From: Hydrotalea sp.
Lineage (GTDB): Bacteria > Bacteroidota > Bacteroidia > Chitinophagales > Chitinophagaceae
Direction of reading: 5' to 3'
Length of the DNA stretch: 64,000 bases
Assembly: GCA_027364735.1 (NCBI GenBank)
Contig: DAHXOT010000017.1
Coordinates: 1 to 64,000 of the forward strand
Below are positions 16,957 to 26,725 of the stretch, in pieces; positions within the stretch are counted from its first letter, which is position 1, and every line of letters begins with the position of its first letter. Position numbers and translations under genes: made by a program. Below the pieces are notes generated by a model. The model searched no databases, was not told the DNA's origin, and saw only the letters and a list, made by a program, of their open reading frames with translations.

Positions 16957-18327
16957 TTAGAATAAGTTTTGATACACTTCGTGAACCTGATTTAAAGCAA
17001 TTATTTCTATATTATAGTTCTTGGGATCGAAACTTTTTTTATTGTATTTAGCTACTATTATTTTTTCGAAACCTAATTTTTCTGCTTCGGCAATACGTTG
17101 TTCAATTCTGTTTACGGCACGTATTTCGCCATTCAATCCTACTTCGCCGGCAAAGCAAATATTATGCGGAACAGGAGTATCTTCGTACGATGAAAGCAGT
17201 GCAACAATTACTGCCAAATCAATAGAAGGATCTTCTACTTTTAATCCGCCGGCAATATTTATAAATACATCTTTTGTTCCAAATAAAAAGCCGCCACGTT
17301 TTTCTAATACAGCCAGTAATAATTGTAATCTTCTTAAATCAAAGCCGCTAACTGTTCTTTGTGGTGTGCCATAAACACTTTGAGTAACCAATGCTTGTAC
17401 TTCAATTAATAAAGGTCGCATGCCTTCTAATGTAGCAGCAATGGCACTTCCGCTTAATGGTTCTTCTCTTTGTGTAATTAATATTTCTGATGGGTTAGTT
17501 ACAATACGCATTCCTTCTCCTGTCATTTCATATATGCCTAATTCAGCGGTACTACCAAAACGATTTTTTAGTGTACGTAAAATTCTATAAGCATAATGCC
17601 TGTCGCCTTCAAATTGCAATACAGTATCAACCATGTGCTCTAAAATTTTTGGTCCGGCAATTGTTCCGTCTTTTGTTATATGGCCAATTAAAAAAACAGG
17701 TGTATTAGTTTCTTTTGCAAATCGTTGAAATTCTGCAGCACATTCTCTAATTTGCGAAATACTTCCTGCACTAGAATCGATTAAAGAAGATTGTAAAGTT
17801 TGAATGGAATCTACAATTACTAAATGCGGTTTTAATTTTTTTATTTCGCTAAAAATTGTTTGTAATCCGGTTTCTGTAAGTAAGTAAAAATTGTTGTTAT
17901 TTAGTTTTAATCTATCGGCACGCATTTTAATTTGTTGTTCGCTCTCTTCACCGCTGATATATAAAATAATTAATTCTTTCATCAGCAAAGCATCTTGTAA
18001 AAACAAAGTACTTTTGCCAATGCCGGGTTCTCCTGCAATTAAAACAATACTGCCTGTAACAATACCTCCGCCTAATACTCTATTTAGTTCAGCATCTTTT
18101 GTAATAATTCTTTTTTGTTCTGAAGAGGTAACTTCATTTAGTGCAATTACTTTCGATGATTTTTTTTCGGTATGATATTCATTCCAATTTTGTTCTTTAT
18201 TATTTCCTTTATCAATTATTTCTTCTATAAAACTATTCCATGTGTTGCATGAAGGGCATTTGCCTAACCATTTGGTACTTTCGTAACCACAATGGCTACA
18301 AAAAAATGCAGTTTTTATTTTGCTCAT
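16957..18327 (-). CDS. radA: DNA repair protein RadA
   Basis: A 456-aa RadA. Visible parts, in order: a zinc finger with Cys10, Cys13, Cys24 and Cys27; Walker A G-E-P-G-I-G-K-S-T (99-107); Walker B-like L-V-I-V-D-S (169-174); the RadA signature K-N-R-F-G (254-258); and a C-terminal Lon-like domain ending near G-L-N-G-E-I-R. RadA is a DnaB-like motor that promotes branch migration during recombination and transformation (known). It begins a minus-strand run with comF 56 bp downstream. Confidence 0.95.
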   Translation of the reverse strand: MSKIKTAFFCSHCGYESTKWLGKCPSCNTWNSFIEEIIDKGNNKEQNWNEYHTEKKSSKVIALNEVTSSEQKRIITKDAELNRVLGGGIVTGSIVLIAGEPGIGKSTLFLQDALLMKELIILYISGEESEQQIKMRADRLKLNNNNFYLLTETGLQTIFSEIKKLKPHLVIVDSIQTLQSSLIDSSAGSISQIRECAAEFQRFAKETNTPVFLIGHITKDGTIAGPKILEHMVDTVLQFEGDRHYAYRILRTLKNRFGSTAELGIYEMTGEGMRIVTNPSEILITQREEPLSGSAIAATLEGMRPLLIEVQALVTQSVYGTPQRTVSGFDLRRLQLLLAVLEKRGGFLFGTKDVFINIAGGLKVEDPSIDLAVIVALLSSYEDTPVPHNICFAGEVGLNGEIRAVNRIEQRIAEAEKLGFEKIIVAKYNKKSFDPKNYNIEIIALNQVHEVYQNLF

Positions 18328-18938
18328 TGTATAAAGATAATTGTAAAACTAAAAACGAAATTGTGCTAAAATAATAATGTATATATGTGTAGCTAATCGG
18401 TTGCAGATAAAAGCATTAGTAAGTAAACTAATTTATATTATTAAAATGCAAAAGGGCTAACATTGCTGTTGGCCCTTTTACTTACTAACCCATTAAATTC
18501 TAACACTAAATTACAATAATGAGGCAGATGACAAAATAATTTTTGAAAATTGTTGATAATTTTTTTACGATTTATTTCGTAAATAAATAAAAACTATTAT
18601 TTATGAAATTGAGTTTGTGGCATTTGAAAATTTTATAGTATGTTGATGAACAACAGGTTAGAACCTTTCGGGGGCATGAATAGCTATTGCTTCGCCCTTG
18701 CTGGCAATTGTTTTAATACAAAATCATTTCGTTATAAATTCAAATTAAATTATTAGTAATTAATTATTTATAAATTTAAATATAATATAAATTAAAACTT
18801 AATTTCAATTTTAAAACTATACTTTACTAATATTTGTTAAAAAAAGTAAAAGATTTTTTATCGGGATGAGCAGCTTTTACTTAATTTGTGTGGTCAATGG
18901 TCTTTATTAAAGGCATTTTATTACCAAAATGATGTAAC
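18328..18938. other. 611-bp gene-free region between radA and susC
   Basis: No convincing ORF. It is very AT-rich and holds a strong hairpin (18450-18479), a weaker TTTACG/CGTAAA inverted repeat (18564-18583) and the divergent promoters of radA and the Sus operon. A patch around 18655-18720 is less AT-rich and has short possible stems (GGTT-AG-AACC) but matches no RNA family I recognise. Confidence 0.6.
18450..18479. terminator. Orphan terminator-like hairpin
   Basis: A 12-bp stem with one G-U pair (AAAAGGGCTAAC / GTTGGCCCTTTT) and a 6-nt loop. It resembles an intrinsic terminator, but no annotated gene ends here on either strand. It may end an unannotated short RNA or lie in a leader. Confidence 0.5.
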
Positions 18939-21900
18939 ATGAGAAAAAAATTACTTTTGGGCATTTGTGCTATGGTTATATTTAGCTTAACCACATTTGC
19001 ACAAACAACTACAGTAACAGGAAAAGTTACCGATGAAAAAGGCGCCGCAGTAGCAGGTGCCGCGGTACAAGAAAAAGGTACCAAAAATGGTACAAGCACA
19101 AACACCGATGGAACTTATTCATTAAAAATTAGAGAAGGTGCTACTCTAATTTTTTCCGGAACCGGTTTAGAAAGGAAAGAAGTAAAAGTTTCGGGCTCTA
19201 ATGTAAATACCTCACTTAAATATGTAAGTGCAGATATGAGCGAAGTGGTTGTAACCGCAATGGGTATCAAACGCGATAAGAAAGCCTTAGGTTATGCGGT
19301 TTCAACTGTAAAAAGGGATGAATTGGAAATGAGACCTGAAGGCGATATTGCTAGAGTATTAAATGGTAAAGCTCCTGGCGTTAGTATTGTTAATACTAGT
19401 GGTTTAAGTGGTAGCGGTACCAATATTAATATTCGTGGTATTAGCACTATTACTGGAAGTTCTCAACCATTATGGATTGTAGATGGTGTGCCATTCGATG
19501 GCGGTACAAACAATTCTTCTACCGATTTTACCTTTGGTACTCAAACCTCCAGTCGTTTTTTGGATTTAGATCCTAACAACATTGAAAGTATTAACATTTT
19601 AAAGGGTTTAAGTGCTACTACCCTTTATGGTTCTGCCGGTAGAAATGGTGTAATTTTAGTTACAACTAAAAATGGTTCAACCTCTACTGCTCGCAAAAAG
19701 CAAGAAATTACAGTATCTCAATCTTATTTTCAAACTAAAGCCATTCTTCCTGAATATAATACACAATATGGAGGTGGTTTTGATTTAAGTTTAGGTATTG
19801 CGTTCTTTAGTAACTGGGGTGCTAAATTTACTAATCCTCCGCAGGTGGTAAAACATCCTTACGATAGAGCTGCATTAGCCAGTGTATTTCCGCAATTTAC
19901 AGGGGCTCCTTATTACTACAAATTTTATAATAGTGTTCCTAATTTTTTCCAAACAGGAAATAGCAGCAATACGTCCATTAATATTAATGGCACTTCCGGT
20001 AAATTAAATTATAATATGAATTATAGTTATACTGGTGATAATGGATATATTCCAATGAACTCTTTGTATAAAAATACATTTGGAGTAGGCGGTTCTGCTA
20101 AACTTACCAATAACTTAACTGTTAGCGGTACATTTAACTATGTTGTAGATGATGTAAACTCTCCTCCAACAAGTAATAGTTATGGTAATAACCCGACTAA
20201 CGCATCTGTATTTGGTAATGTACTGTATACACCAACTGCAGTAGATTTAATGGGACTTCCTTATGCAAATCCTATAGATAATTCTTCTGTATATTATAGA
20301 AATGGAAATGATATTCAAAATCCTCGCTGGACTTTATACAATGCATTTACAAAAGATAAAACTTCACGTGTATATGGTCAAATGAAAATAGCTTACGATT
20401 TAATGAAAGGTTTAAATCTTTCTTATCATGTAGGATTTGATAGTTATACCGAATCTCAAACTTATGCTCAAAATAAAGGAGGTGTATTTACGCCTACCGG
20501 TATTTTACGTACTTCTACCGGTATCAATACCATTATGGATCATACCTTATTGTTGAACTTTAACAGAAACTTGAATACCGATTTTACATTAAATGTGGAT
20601 GCGGGTGTAAATGCTCGTAAATATAGCTACAGCCAAACCGGTATGACAAGCACTCAGCAATTGGTTTATGGCTTATTGAATCATGGAAATTTTATAAATC
20701 ACGATAGTAAGAGTGAAAATGGAAGTCCATTAAATTATATCCAAGAAAGATTATTAGTAGGTGCTTTTGCTCAAGGTCAATTGGGATATAAAGATTATGC
20801 GTTCTTAAATTTTGGTGGTCGTAACGACTGGTCATCCACCGTTGAGCCAAATAATAGAAGTTTATTCTATCCTAATGTAGGTGTTTCATTTATCCCAACC
20901 AGTGTTATTTCTTGGTTGCAGGATAAGAAAAACATCAACTATTTGAAATTTAGAGTAGGGTATTCAACCAGTGCTAATTTCCCGGATCCATATAGCACCA
21001 GACCTTCTTTAAATATTGGTACACGTCAATTTCTAACTGCTAATGCAACAGCTATTAATACTAATTCTTTGCAGAATCAATTGCCCAATCCTAATTTGAA
21101 GCCGGAATTGTTAAAAGAAACTGAAGTAGGGGTTGAAGGTAGATTTTTTAATAATAGAGTAAGTGCCGACCTTTCATTCTATAATAGAGTTGCCAACAAT
21201 CAAATCTTAAACAGATTCTTGGATCCTTCAACCGGTTATACTTTCCAACAAATTAATGCCGGTAAAGTAAGCAATAAGGGTATTGAATTGGCTTTAGGTT
21301 ATGATGTAATTAAAAATAAAGATTGGAAATGGCATGTAGATGCCTTGTATAGCTTAAATGTAAGTTTAGTTTCTGATTTACCCAGCTATTTAACCAGAGT
21401 AAATACTTCAGGATATTCTAATCAAGGTACATTTGCTATCAATGGTCAGGCTTTAGGCGTTATTATGGGTACTTACATTCAACGCGATGCTAAAAGTGGA
21501 CAGAAAATGGTAAGTGTTGATGGTAATTATATTACTGCTAACGATATTGGAATTATTGGAGATCCTAATCCAAAATATAAATTAACCGGTATCAGTGAAT
21601 TAAGTTATAAAGCGTTTACATTTAGAATGCAGTGGGATTATAGTGTAGGTGGCGATATGTATTCTGGAACTTCTGGCGCATTGTTAGGTCGTGGTGTTAC
21701 TAAGGATACACAGTTCGACAGAGCTGCTCCTTATATTTTTCCGGGTGTATTAGCAAATGGTCAGCCTAATAACATACAAATTTCAGCTACACAGGCTTAT
21801 TTTAGTAATAGTATTACTGGTGGAGCTGCAGATGAAACTGCCATTTACGATGCAACATTTATTAAATTAAGAGAAGCCTCATTATCTTATTCATTACCTG

Positions 21901-22106
21901 CAAATATGATATCTAAAACTCCATTTGGTTCTGTTTCAATAAGTATTTCTGGTACTAACTTATGGTATTTTGCACCTAATTTTCCTAAATATATTCATTT
22001 CGATCCGGAATCAAATGGTTTAGGAGTTGGAAATGGTAGAGGTATGGAATTCTTGTCAGGTCCTTCTGCACGCAGATATGGAGCTAGTATAAGGGTTACC
22101 TTCTAA
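18939..22106 (+). CDS. SusC/RagA-family TonB-linked outer-membrane transporter
   Basis: A 1055-aa outer-membrane receptor. A signal peptide (cut after T-T-F-A-Q, about residue 22) is followed by a carboxypeptidase-regulatory-like domain (V-T-G-K-V-T-D-E-K-G..., 27-95). The plug domain contains the N-I-R-G-I-S-T-I and P-L-W-I-V-D-G-V-P motifs (about 160-190). The rest is a long barrel with alternating aromatic strands, ending in Y-G-A-S-I-R-V-T-F. SusC proteins import oligosaccharides or peptides across the outer membrane using TonB energy, capped by SusD (known). It is the first of three genes running into the 24.8 kb terminator. No sigma/anti-sigma or hydrolase gene lies nearby, so the substrate is unknown. 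Confidence 0.95.
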   Translation: MRKKLLLGICAMVIFSLTTFAQTTTVTGKVTDEKGAAVAGAAVQEKGTKNGTSTNTDGTYSLKIREGATLIFSGTGLERKEVKVSGSNVNTSLKYVSADMSEVVVTAMGIKRDKKALGYAVSTVKRDELEMRPEGDIARVLNGKAPGVSIVNTSGLSGSGTNINIRGISTITGSSQPLWIVDGVPFDGGTNNSSTDFTFGTQTSSRFLDLDPNNIESINILKGLSATTLYGSAGRNGVILVTTKNGSTSTARKKQEITVSQSYFQTKAILPEYNTQYGGGFDLSLGIAFFSNWGAKFTNPPQVVKHPYDRAALASVFPQFTGAPYYYKFYNSVPNFFQTGNSSNTSININGTSGKLNYNMNYSYTGDNGYIPMNSLYKNTFGVGGSAKLTNNLTVSGTFNYVVDDVNSPPTSNSYGNNPTNASVFGNVLYTPTAVDLMGLPYANPIDNSSVYYRNGNDIQNPRWTLYNAFTKDKTSRVYGQMKIAYDLMKGLNLSYHVGFDSYTESQTYAQNKGGVFTPTGILRTSTGINTIMDHTLLLNFNRNLNTDFTLNVDAGVNARKYSYSQTGMTSTQQLVYGLLNHGNFINHDSKSENGSPLNYIQERLLVGAFAQGQLGYKDYAFLNFGGRNDWSSTVEPNNRSLFYPNVGVSFIPTSVISWLQDKKNINYLKFRVGYSTSANFPDPYSTRPSLNIGTRQFLTANATAINTNSLQNQLPNPNLKPELLKETEVGVEGRFFNNRVSADLSFYNRVANNQILNRFLDPSTGYTFQQINAGKVSNKGIELALGYDVIKNKDWKWHVDALYSLNVSLVSDLPSYLTRVNTSGYSNQGTFAINGQALGVIMGTYIQRDAKSGQKMVSVDGNYITANDIGIIGDPNPKYKLTGISELSYKAFTFRMQWDYSVGGDMYSGTSGALLGRGVTKDTQFDRAAPYIFPGVLANGQPNNIQISATQAYFSNSITGGAADETAIYDATFIKLREASLSYSLPANMISKTPFGSVSISISGTNLWYFAPNFPKYIHFDPESNGLGVGNGRGMEFLSGPSARRYGASIRVTF

Positions 22107-22141
22107 ATTTAATTTAAATCAACTTAATAAATCAAAACTTT

Positions 22142-23863
22142 ATGAAGTATAAAAAAATTTTACTGGGGGTATTACTTATAACAGGCATATCTTCCTGTAC
22201 AAAACAGTTTGATAGCTTATTAAATAACCCTAATTATCCCCAACTGCCTAATGCAGATGTAGATTTGTATCTAAACCAGGTTCAAATCAATTTTAATAAT
22301 TTTTGGTCTAATGTATCCGATTACACTGGCCAGCTAAGTCGCCAACAAAATTGGGGAGGTCCTTTATATAAAAATGCGTATCAACCAGCTACCTTCGATC
22401 TTATGTGGCAATATGCATATTCTAGTATGTTAGTAAATGCCAACGCATTAATTCCGCTGGCCCAGCAACAACAAAAATATATGCATTCCGGAATTGCTCG
22501 TACATTAGAAGCCTATACTTTCGCAACTTTAGTAGATGAATTTGGTGATGTGCCTTATTCACAAGCTTTATTAGGTCAGGCTAATACTACTCCTAAAGTT
22601 GATGGTGGTGCTTCTATTTATACTGCTATTCAGAGTTTATTAGATAGTGCTATTGTCGATTTTCAAAAGAAATCCTTTTCAACGCCAACCAATGATTTGT
22701 TTTATGCTGGAAAAGCAGCTAATTGGATTGCATTTGCAAAAACTTTGAAGTTGAAATATTATATGCAGGTTCGTTTGGTGGATAATACTGTATTACCAAA
22801 AATTCAGGCATTATTAACCGAAAATAACCTTATTAATGACCCATCGCAAGATTTTGTATTTAAATATGGCACTAGCCTAACCGCTCCGGATAGCCGTCAT
22901 CCACATTATGGTACCGATTATGTTCAAACTGGTGGTGTTGGTGAATATTTGAGTAATTATTTCATGTGGGATGTAACAGCTCAAAAATATAACGGAAGTG
23001 TTAGAATTACTAACTCCCCAACTAGTACTGCCGATCCAAGGGCAAGATATTATTTTTACAGGCAGTCTTTAGATTATACTTGGGCAAATCAATCAAGTCT
23101 TCCTTGTTTTATTAATTCAATGTATGGAAACTCCAATTTCCCTGCTTGGTATCCAAGTGTACCCGATCAAACACCTTTTTGTGTGATTGGAAGAGGTTAT
23201 TTAGGAAGAGATCATGGTGATAATAGTGGTGCACCACCGGATGGTAATAACAGAACTGCTTGGGGTATTTATCCTGCAGGTGGGCAGTTCGATGCAGACC
23301 AAGGCAAAACTGTAACTTTAACTATGGGTGGTCAAGGTGCAGGTATCAGTCCAATATGGTTATCTTCTTTTACCTCTTTTTTAGAAGCAGAAGCTGCTAT
23401 TGCTTTGGGTATTACCACACAAGGAAGTGCGAGATCTTTATTGCAAACAGGTGTAAATACCTCTATCAATAAAGTAATTAATTTCCCTTCTTCTATTGGA
23501 TACAACAGCATTCCCGCTTCTTATGTGCCAACTTCAGCACAAATAACCAATTATATTAATTTGGTATTAAGCAATTATGATGCTGCAACTTCTGATGATC
23601 AAAAATTAAATATTATAATGAACGAATACTATATTGCTCTATGGGGTAATGGTATTGAAGCATATAATAATTTAAGAAGAACGGGCAAACCTGCTAATTT
23701 GCAATTAGTTTTAACCACACCTGCACCAGGATTTTTTATGCGTTCATTCTTCTATCCATCGGTATTTGTTAATAGAAATTCAAATGCTCCGGCACAAAAA
23801 ACTCCAGGTGATGCAGCAAACAAAGTATTTTGGGACAATAACCCCGATAACTTTATTAAATAA
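22142..23863 (+). CDS. SusD/RagB-family surface lipoprotein
   Basis: A 573-aa lipoprotein with signal peptide and lipobox I-S-S-C (Cys19). The N-terminal half is alpha-helical with TPR-like helices (for example A-R-T-L-E-A-Y-T-F-A-T-L-V-D-E-F-G-D-V-P-Y-S around 120-141). The Y-x-A-L-W-G-N-G-I-E-A-Y-N-N-L-R-R-T-G segment near residues 497-515 is the family's C-terminal landmark. It looks closer to the SusD-like/SusD_2 branch than to canonical SusD. It starts 35 bp after susC. SusD lids the SusC barrel and binds substrate (known). Confidence 0.92.
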   Translation: MKYKKILLGVLLITGISSCTKQFDSLLNNPNYPQLPNADVDLYLNQVQINFNNFWSNVSDYTGQLSRQQNWGGPLYKNAYQPATFDLMWQYAYSSMLVNANALIPLAQQQQKYMHSGIARTLEAYTFATLVDEFGDVPYSQALLGQANTTPKVDGGASIYTAIQSLLDSAIVDFQKKSFSTPTNDLFYAGKAANWIAFAKTLKLKYYMQVRLVDNTVLPKIQALLTENNLINDPSQDFVFKYGTSLTAPDSRHPHYGTDYVQTGGVGEYLSNYFMWDVTAQKYNGSVRITNSPTSTADPRARYYFYRQSLDYTWANQSSLPCFINSMYGNSNFPAWYPSVPDQTPFCVIGRGYLGRDHGDNSGAPPDGNNRTAWGIYPAGGQFDADQGKTVTLTMGGQGAGISPIWLSSFTSFLEAEAAIALGITTQGSARSLLQTGVNTSINKVINFPSSIGYNSIPASYVPTSAQITNYINLVLSNYDAATSDDQKLNIIMNEYYIALWGNGIEAYNNLRRTGKPANLQLVLTTPAPGFFMRSFFYPSVFVNRNSNAPAQKTPGDAANKVFWDNNPDNFIK

Positions 23864-23880
23864 TTTTAAAACTTATTAAT

Positions 23881-24804
23881 ATGAGGAAGTTAATTTTTAT
23901 AACCGCTATTTTTGGCTTATTGGCGATTACTAACTCCTGTAAAAAAACAGGAGGTAGTATCAATCCATTAAGCAGCATAAGTAATTTGGGGGTTGGCTCG
24001 TATTTAACCTTAGATAGCACTTTAAATCAAAATCTTAACTATGCTTCTTTAGCTACTTCTACGGTTGGTATTATGGCTACACAATTCCCCAATGGAGAAG
24101 CTATATCAAATATTGTAGTGTATGCTGTGCAAGGCAGCTCTTACGATACCACCAAATGGGCAAAAGTAAAAACAGTAGCCTATGCAGGTGCTAAAACAGT
24201 TATTAGTGTTTCTGGTGCAGAATTAGCTGCTGCTTTGGGTGGCGCCAGTGCTATTACTCCAGGCTCTAATTATACTTTTTATAACCGTATTATTACTAAA
24301 TCGGGTAAAACATACGATGTAAACAATACCGGTAATAATAGTGGTAGTGGTTTAATTACTGGATTTTACTATCACAGTGCTTTTTATTTTTCTGCTTATG
24401 TGGTATGCCCCTTTGTTGCACCAATTGCCGGTACTTATAAAGTTATACAAGATGGTTGGGCAGATTGGAATCCGGGTGATTTAGTGCAAGTAACCGATGG
24501 TCCCGGACCAAATGAAGTTAACTTAAGTCAGGTTTGGCCAAATGCTGCTTATGGCAATGTTGTTAATCCATTAGTGGTAGATGTAGATCCTGCAACAGGT
24601 ACTGCTACTGTTAAGAAAGTAAATTTCGGTAATTATGGTGGTGGTTATAATATGACTGCCGTTGGTGTTGGTGCCAATAGTGTTGCCGGATATGTATTTT
24701 CTTGTACTGGGTACATTACTTTAACTATGAATGTTGTAGCCAATGCAGCAGGTGGTAACGGATATAATAATGGACCAACCAAATTAATTTTACAAAAACA
24801 ATAA
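23881..24804 (+). CDS. Uncharacterised surface lipoprotein of the Sus operon
   Basis: A 307-aa lipoprotein with lipobox I-T-N-S-C (Cys20). I do not recognise a named domain. The N-terminal part (about 25-100) resembles an Ig-like strand arrangement, starting S-Y-L-T-L-D-S-T. The C-terminal part is Gly/Asn-rich with G-T-Y-K-V-I-Q-D-G-W-A-D-W-N-P-G-D (around 187-203), and only two Cys follow the lipid site. It occupies the susE position, 17 bp after susD, and ends at a strong terminator, so an accessory glycan- or ligand-binding role is inferred. Confidence 0.7.
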   Translation: MRKLIFITAIFGLLAITNSCKKTGGSINPLSSISNLGVGSYLTLDSTLNQNLNYASLATSTVGIMATQFPNGEAISNIVVYAVQGSSYDTTKWAKVKTVAYAGAKTVISVSGAELAAALGGASAITPGSNYTFYNRIITKSGKTYDVNNTGNNSGSGLITGFYYHSAFYFSAYVVCPFVAPIAGTYKVIQDGWADWNPGDLVQVTDGPGPNEVNLSQVWPNAAYGNVVNPLVVDVDPATGTATVKKVNFGNYGGGYNMTAVGVGANSVAGYVFSCTGYITLTMNVVANAAGGNGYNNGPTKLILQKQ

Positions 24805-24818
24805 TATTTGGTTCTTTC

Positions 24819-24858
24819 AATTAAAAAACCCATTCAAATTTGAATGGGTTTTTTAATT
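24819..24858. terminator. Bidirectional terminator, 40-nt perfect palindrome
   Basis: Two perfect 20-nt arms centred at 24838/24839, with a GC-rich core (AACCCATTC) flanked by A and T runs. It separates the convergent Sus lipoprotein and rng genes and works as a terminator in both directions. Confidence 0.9.
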
Positions 24859-24860
24859 AT

Positions 24861-26411
24861 TTAAAATTTAATTTCTTCCTCGTGGGTATCAAAAAAATGG
24901 AATTCAATTAATTGATAATTGTTATTGGATGCAATGGTAAGTTTTATTTTATGTTTTCTTTTCCATTGTTTAGCAATTGAATTAAACCAGCCTTTGGTAA
25001 GATGCGAATATACAATAGGATGTACCAATAAGGTTAAATTTTGGTGCGAATGTGTTGCTAAATAATGTAAACGTTTTTCAATTTCATCTTCTAATAATAA
25101 GGTGGAAGCTACTTTGCCTGTGCCGCCGCAAGAGGGGCAAATTTCGGTAGTATTAATATTTACCTCGGGTCGCATACGCTGCCTGGTAATTTGCATCAAT
25201 CCAAATTTAGAAATAGGCAATACCGCATGTTTAGCCCTATCGTATTTCATAAAATCTTCCATTGCCTCTTGTAATTTTCTTTTATTATCGGGCAATTTCA
25301 TATCAATAAAATCAATTACAATAATTCCGCCTATATCTCTTAATCTTAATTGTCGGGCAATTTCTTCTGCGGCTTCTAAGTTGGTTTCTAAAGCATTTTC
25401 TTCTTGGTTATTGCTAACACTTTTATAACCGCTATTTACGTCAACTACATGCAAAGCTTCGGTATGTTCAATAATTAAATAGGCACCACTTGGTAAATTA
25501 ACTGTTTTACCAAAAGAGCTTTTTACTTGTTTTGTAATTCCAAAATGATCGAATATGGATGAACTATTATTGTAGAAGGTTACAATATCCGATTTATCGG
25601 GAGCAATGCGTTGAATATAACTTTTGGTATCGTTAAAAATATTTTTATCGTTAACAATAATTTTATTAAAATCTTCGGTTAATAAATCTCGAAGTATGCT
25701 TGTAGTTTTATCTTGTTCGCTTAAAATTTTAGCAGGTGCTTCAGCATTTTTTAAATTTGCTTGAATAGATTTCCATGTTTCAACTAAATCTAATAAATCT
25801 TGATGAAGCTCTGCAGTAGATTTTCCTTCTGCAGCAGTTCTTACAATTACACCAAAGTTTTTTGGGCGAATGGCTTCTACAATTTTTTGTAATCTTTTTC
25901 TTTCTTCGGAGGAATGAATTTTTTTAGAAACGGCAACTATTTCGTTGAAAGGTGTAACCACAACAAATCTGCCAGGCAAGCTTAATTCGCAACTTAATCT
26001 TGGGCCTTTTGCGGCAATAGGTTCTTTAAGAATTTGAACAAGAATATTCGGTTTTCCGTTAAGAACTTCATTAATTTTTCCGGTTTTAACAATTTCGGGT
26101 TCTATATGAAAAGTAGAAAAATCGAAACTATTTTCTTCCTTATTAGCAACAGAAAGATGGGTAAATTTTAATATAGAGCGAGCAAAAGGAGAAAGATCGG
26201 TATAATGCAAAAAGGCATCTTTTTCGAAACCAACATCTACAAATGCAGCATTTAATCCGGGAATTAGTTTTTTTACTTTTCCAAGATATAAATCGCCAAC
26301 GGCAAAATTGGCATCTGCTTTTTCGTTATGTAATTCTACCAGTTTTTTATCTTCTAATAATGCAATTTCAACACCCGATCCGGTAGAATTTATTATCAGT
26401 TCTTTATTCAC
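24861..26411 (-). CDS. rng: Ribonuclease G/E family protein
   Basis: A 516-aa Rne/Rng nuclease. An S1 RNA-binding region occupies about 36-125 (D-L-Y-L-G-K-V...G-L-N-A-A-F-V-D-V-G). The DNase I-like catalytic region has the metal-binding Asp residues in V-V-D-V-N-S-G (near 330) and I-V-I-D-F-I-D-M (near 368). The zinc link C-P-S-C-G-G-T-G-K follows at about 424-432. It is RNase G length, without the long disordered tail of RNase E. It processes rRNA and mRNA (known). The gene lies downstream of the HU/TPR/small-basic-protein run, separated from it by a terminator. Confidence 0.92.
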   Translation of the reverse strand: MNKELIINSTGSGVEIALLEDKKLVELHNEKADANFAVGDLYLGKVKKLIPGLNAAFVDVGFEKDAFLHYTDLSPFARSILKFTHLSVANKEENSFDFSTFHIEPEIVKTGKINEVLNGKPNILVQILKEPIAAKGPRLSCELSLPGRFVVVTPFNEIVAVSKKIHSSEERKRLQKIVEAIRPKNFGVIVRTAAEGKSTAELHQDLLDLVETWKSIQANLKNAEAPAKILSEQDKTTSILRDLLTEDFNKIIVNDKNIFNDTKSYIQRIAPDKSDIVTFYNNSSSIFDHFGITKQVKSSFGKTVNLPSGAYLIIEHTEALHVVDVNSGYKSVSNNQEENALETNLEAAEEIARQLRLRDIGGIIVIDFIDMKLPDNKRKLQEAMEDFMKYDRAKHAVLPISKFGLMQITRQRMRPEVNINTTEICPSCGGTGKVASTLLLEDEIEKRLHYLATHSHQNLTLLVHPIVYSHLTKGWFNSIAKQWKRKHKIKLTIASNNNYQLIEFHFFDTHEEEIKF

Positions 26412-26550
26412 AAAATTTGCAACTTTAAAATGTACAATAATGTTCCATACAATAGCTGTAGGAACTATCGGTAAAAAATTTTATGTATTTGCTCAAAGGA
26501 AGGAAAGGTAAAGTTGCAGCAATAGAAGAGTTATGGCAAACACATAAGTA

Positions 26551-26586
26551 TATAAAGAAGCCCTTTAAGGAGAGGGCTTCTTTATA
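26551..26586 (-). terminator. Terminator after the small basic protein gene
   Basis: A 14-bp perfect stem (TATAAAGAAGCCCT / AGGGCTTCTTTATA) with an 8-nt loop, 15 bp past the stop of the 31-codon gene on the minus strand. Confidence 0.75.
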
Positions 26587-26601
26587 GGTTTAATAAGAGA
26601 A

Positions 26602-26697
26602 CTATTTGTTCTTTTTCTTATGACGATTTTTTCTTAAACGTTTTTTACGTTTGTGCGTAGCAATTTTATGACGTTTTCTTTTCTTACCACAAGGCAT
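26602..26697 (-). CDS. 31-aa very basic protein, AURKAIP1/COX24-like (possible ribosomal protein)
   Basis: The minus-strand frame starts with ATG at 26697 and ends with TAG at 26604-26602. The product is 31 aa, opens M-P-C-G-K-K-R-K-R-H-K, and contains I-A-T-H-K-R-K-K-R-L-R-K-N-R-H; about two thirds of its residues are Lys, Arg or His. Short basic proteins of this pattern are widespread in Bacteroidota and are often labelled AURKAIP1/COX24 domain proteins. That domain is shared with mitochondrial mS38 and with a small mycobacterial ribosomal protein (recalled family knowledge). A place in the ribosome is therefore plausible but inferred. It starts 28 bp after the TPR gene stop and has its own terminator, which supports a real gene. 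Confidence 0.8.
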   Translation of the reverse strand: MPCGKKRKRHKIATHKRKKRLRKNRHKKKNK

Positions 26698-26725
26698 ACA
26701 CTGAATGTTTTAATTATTAAAAATT

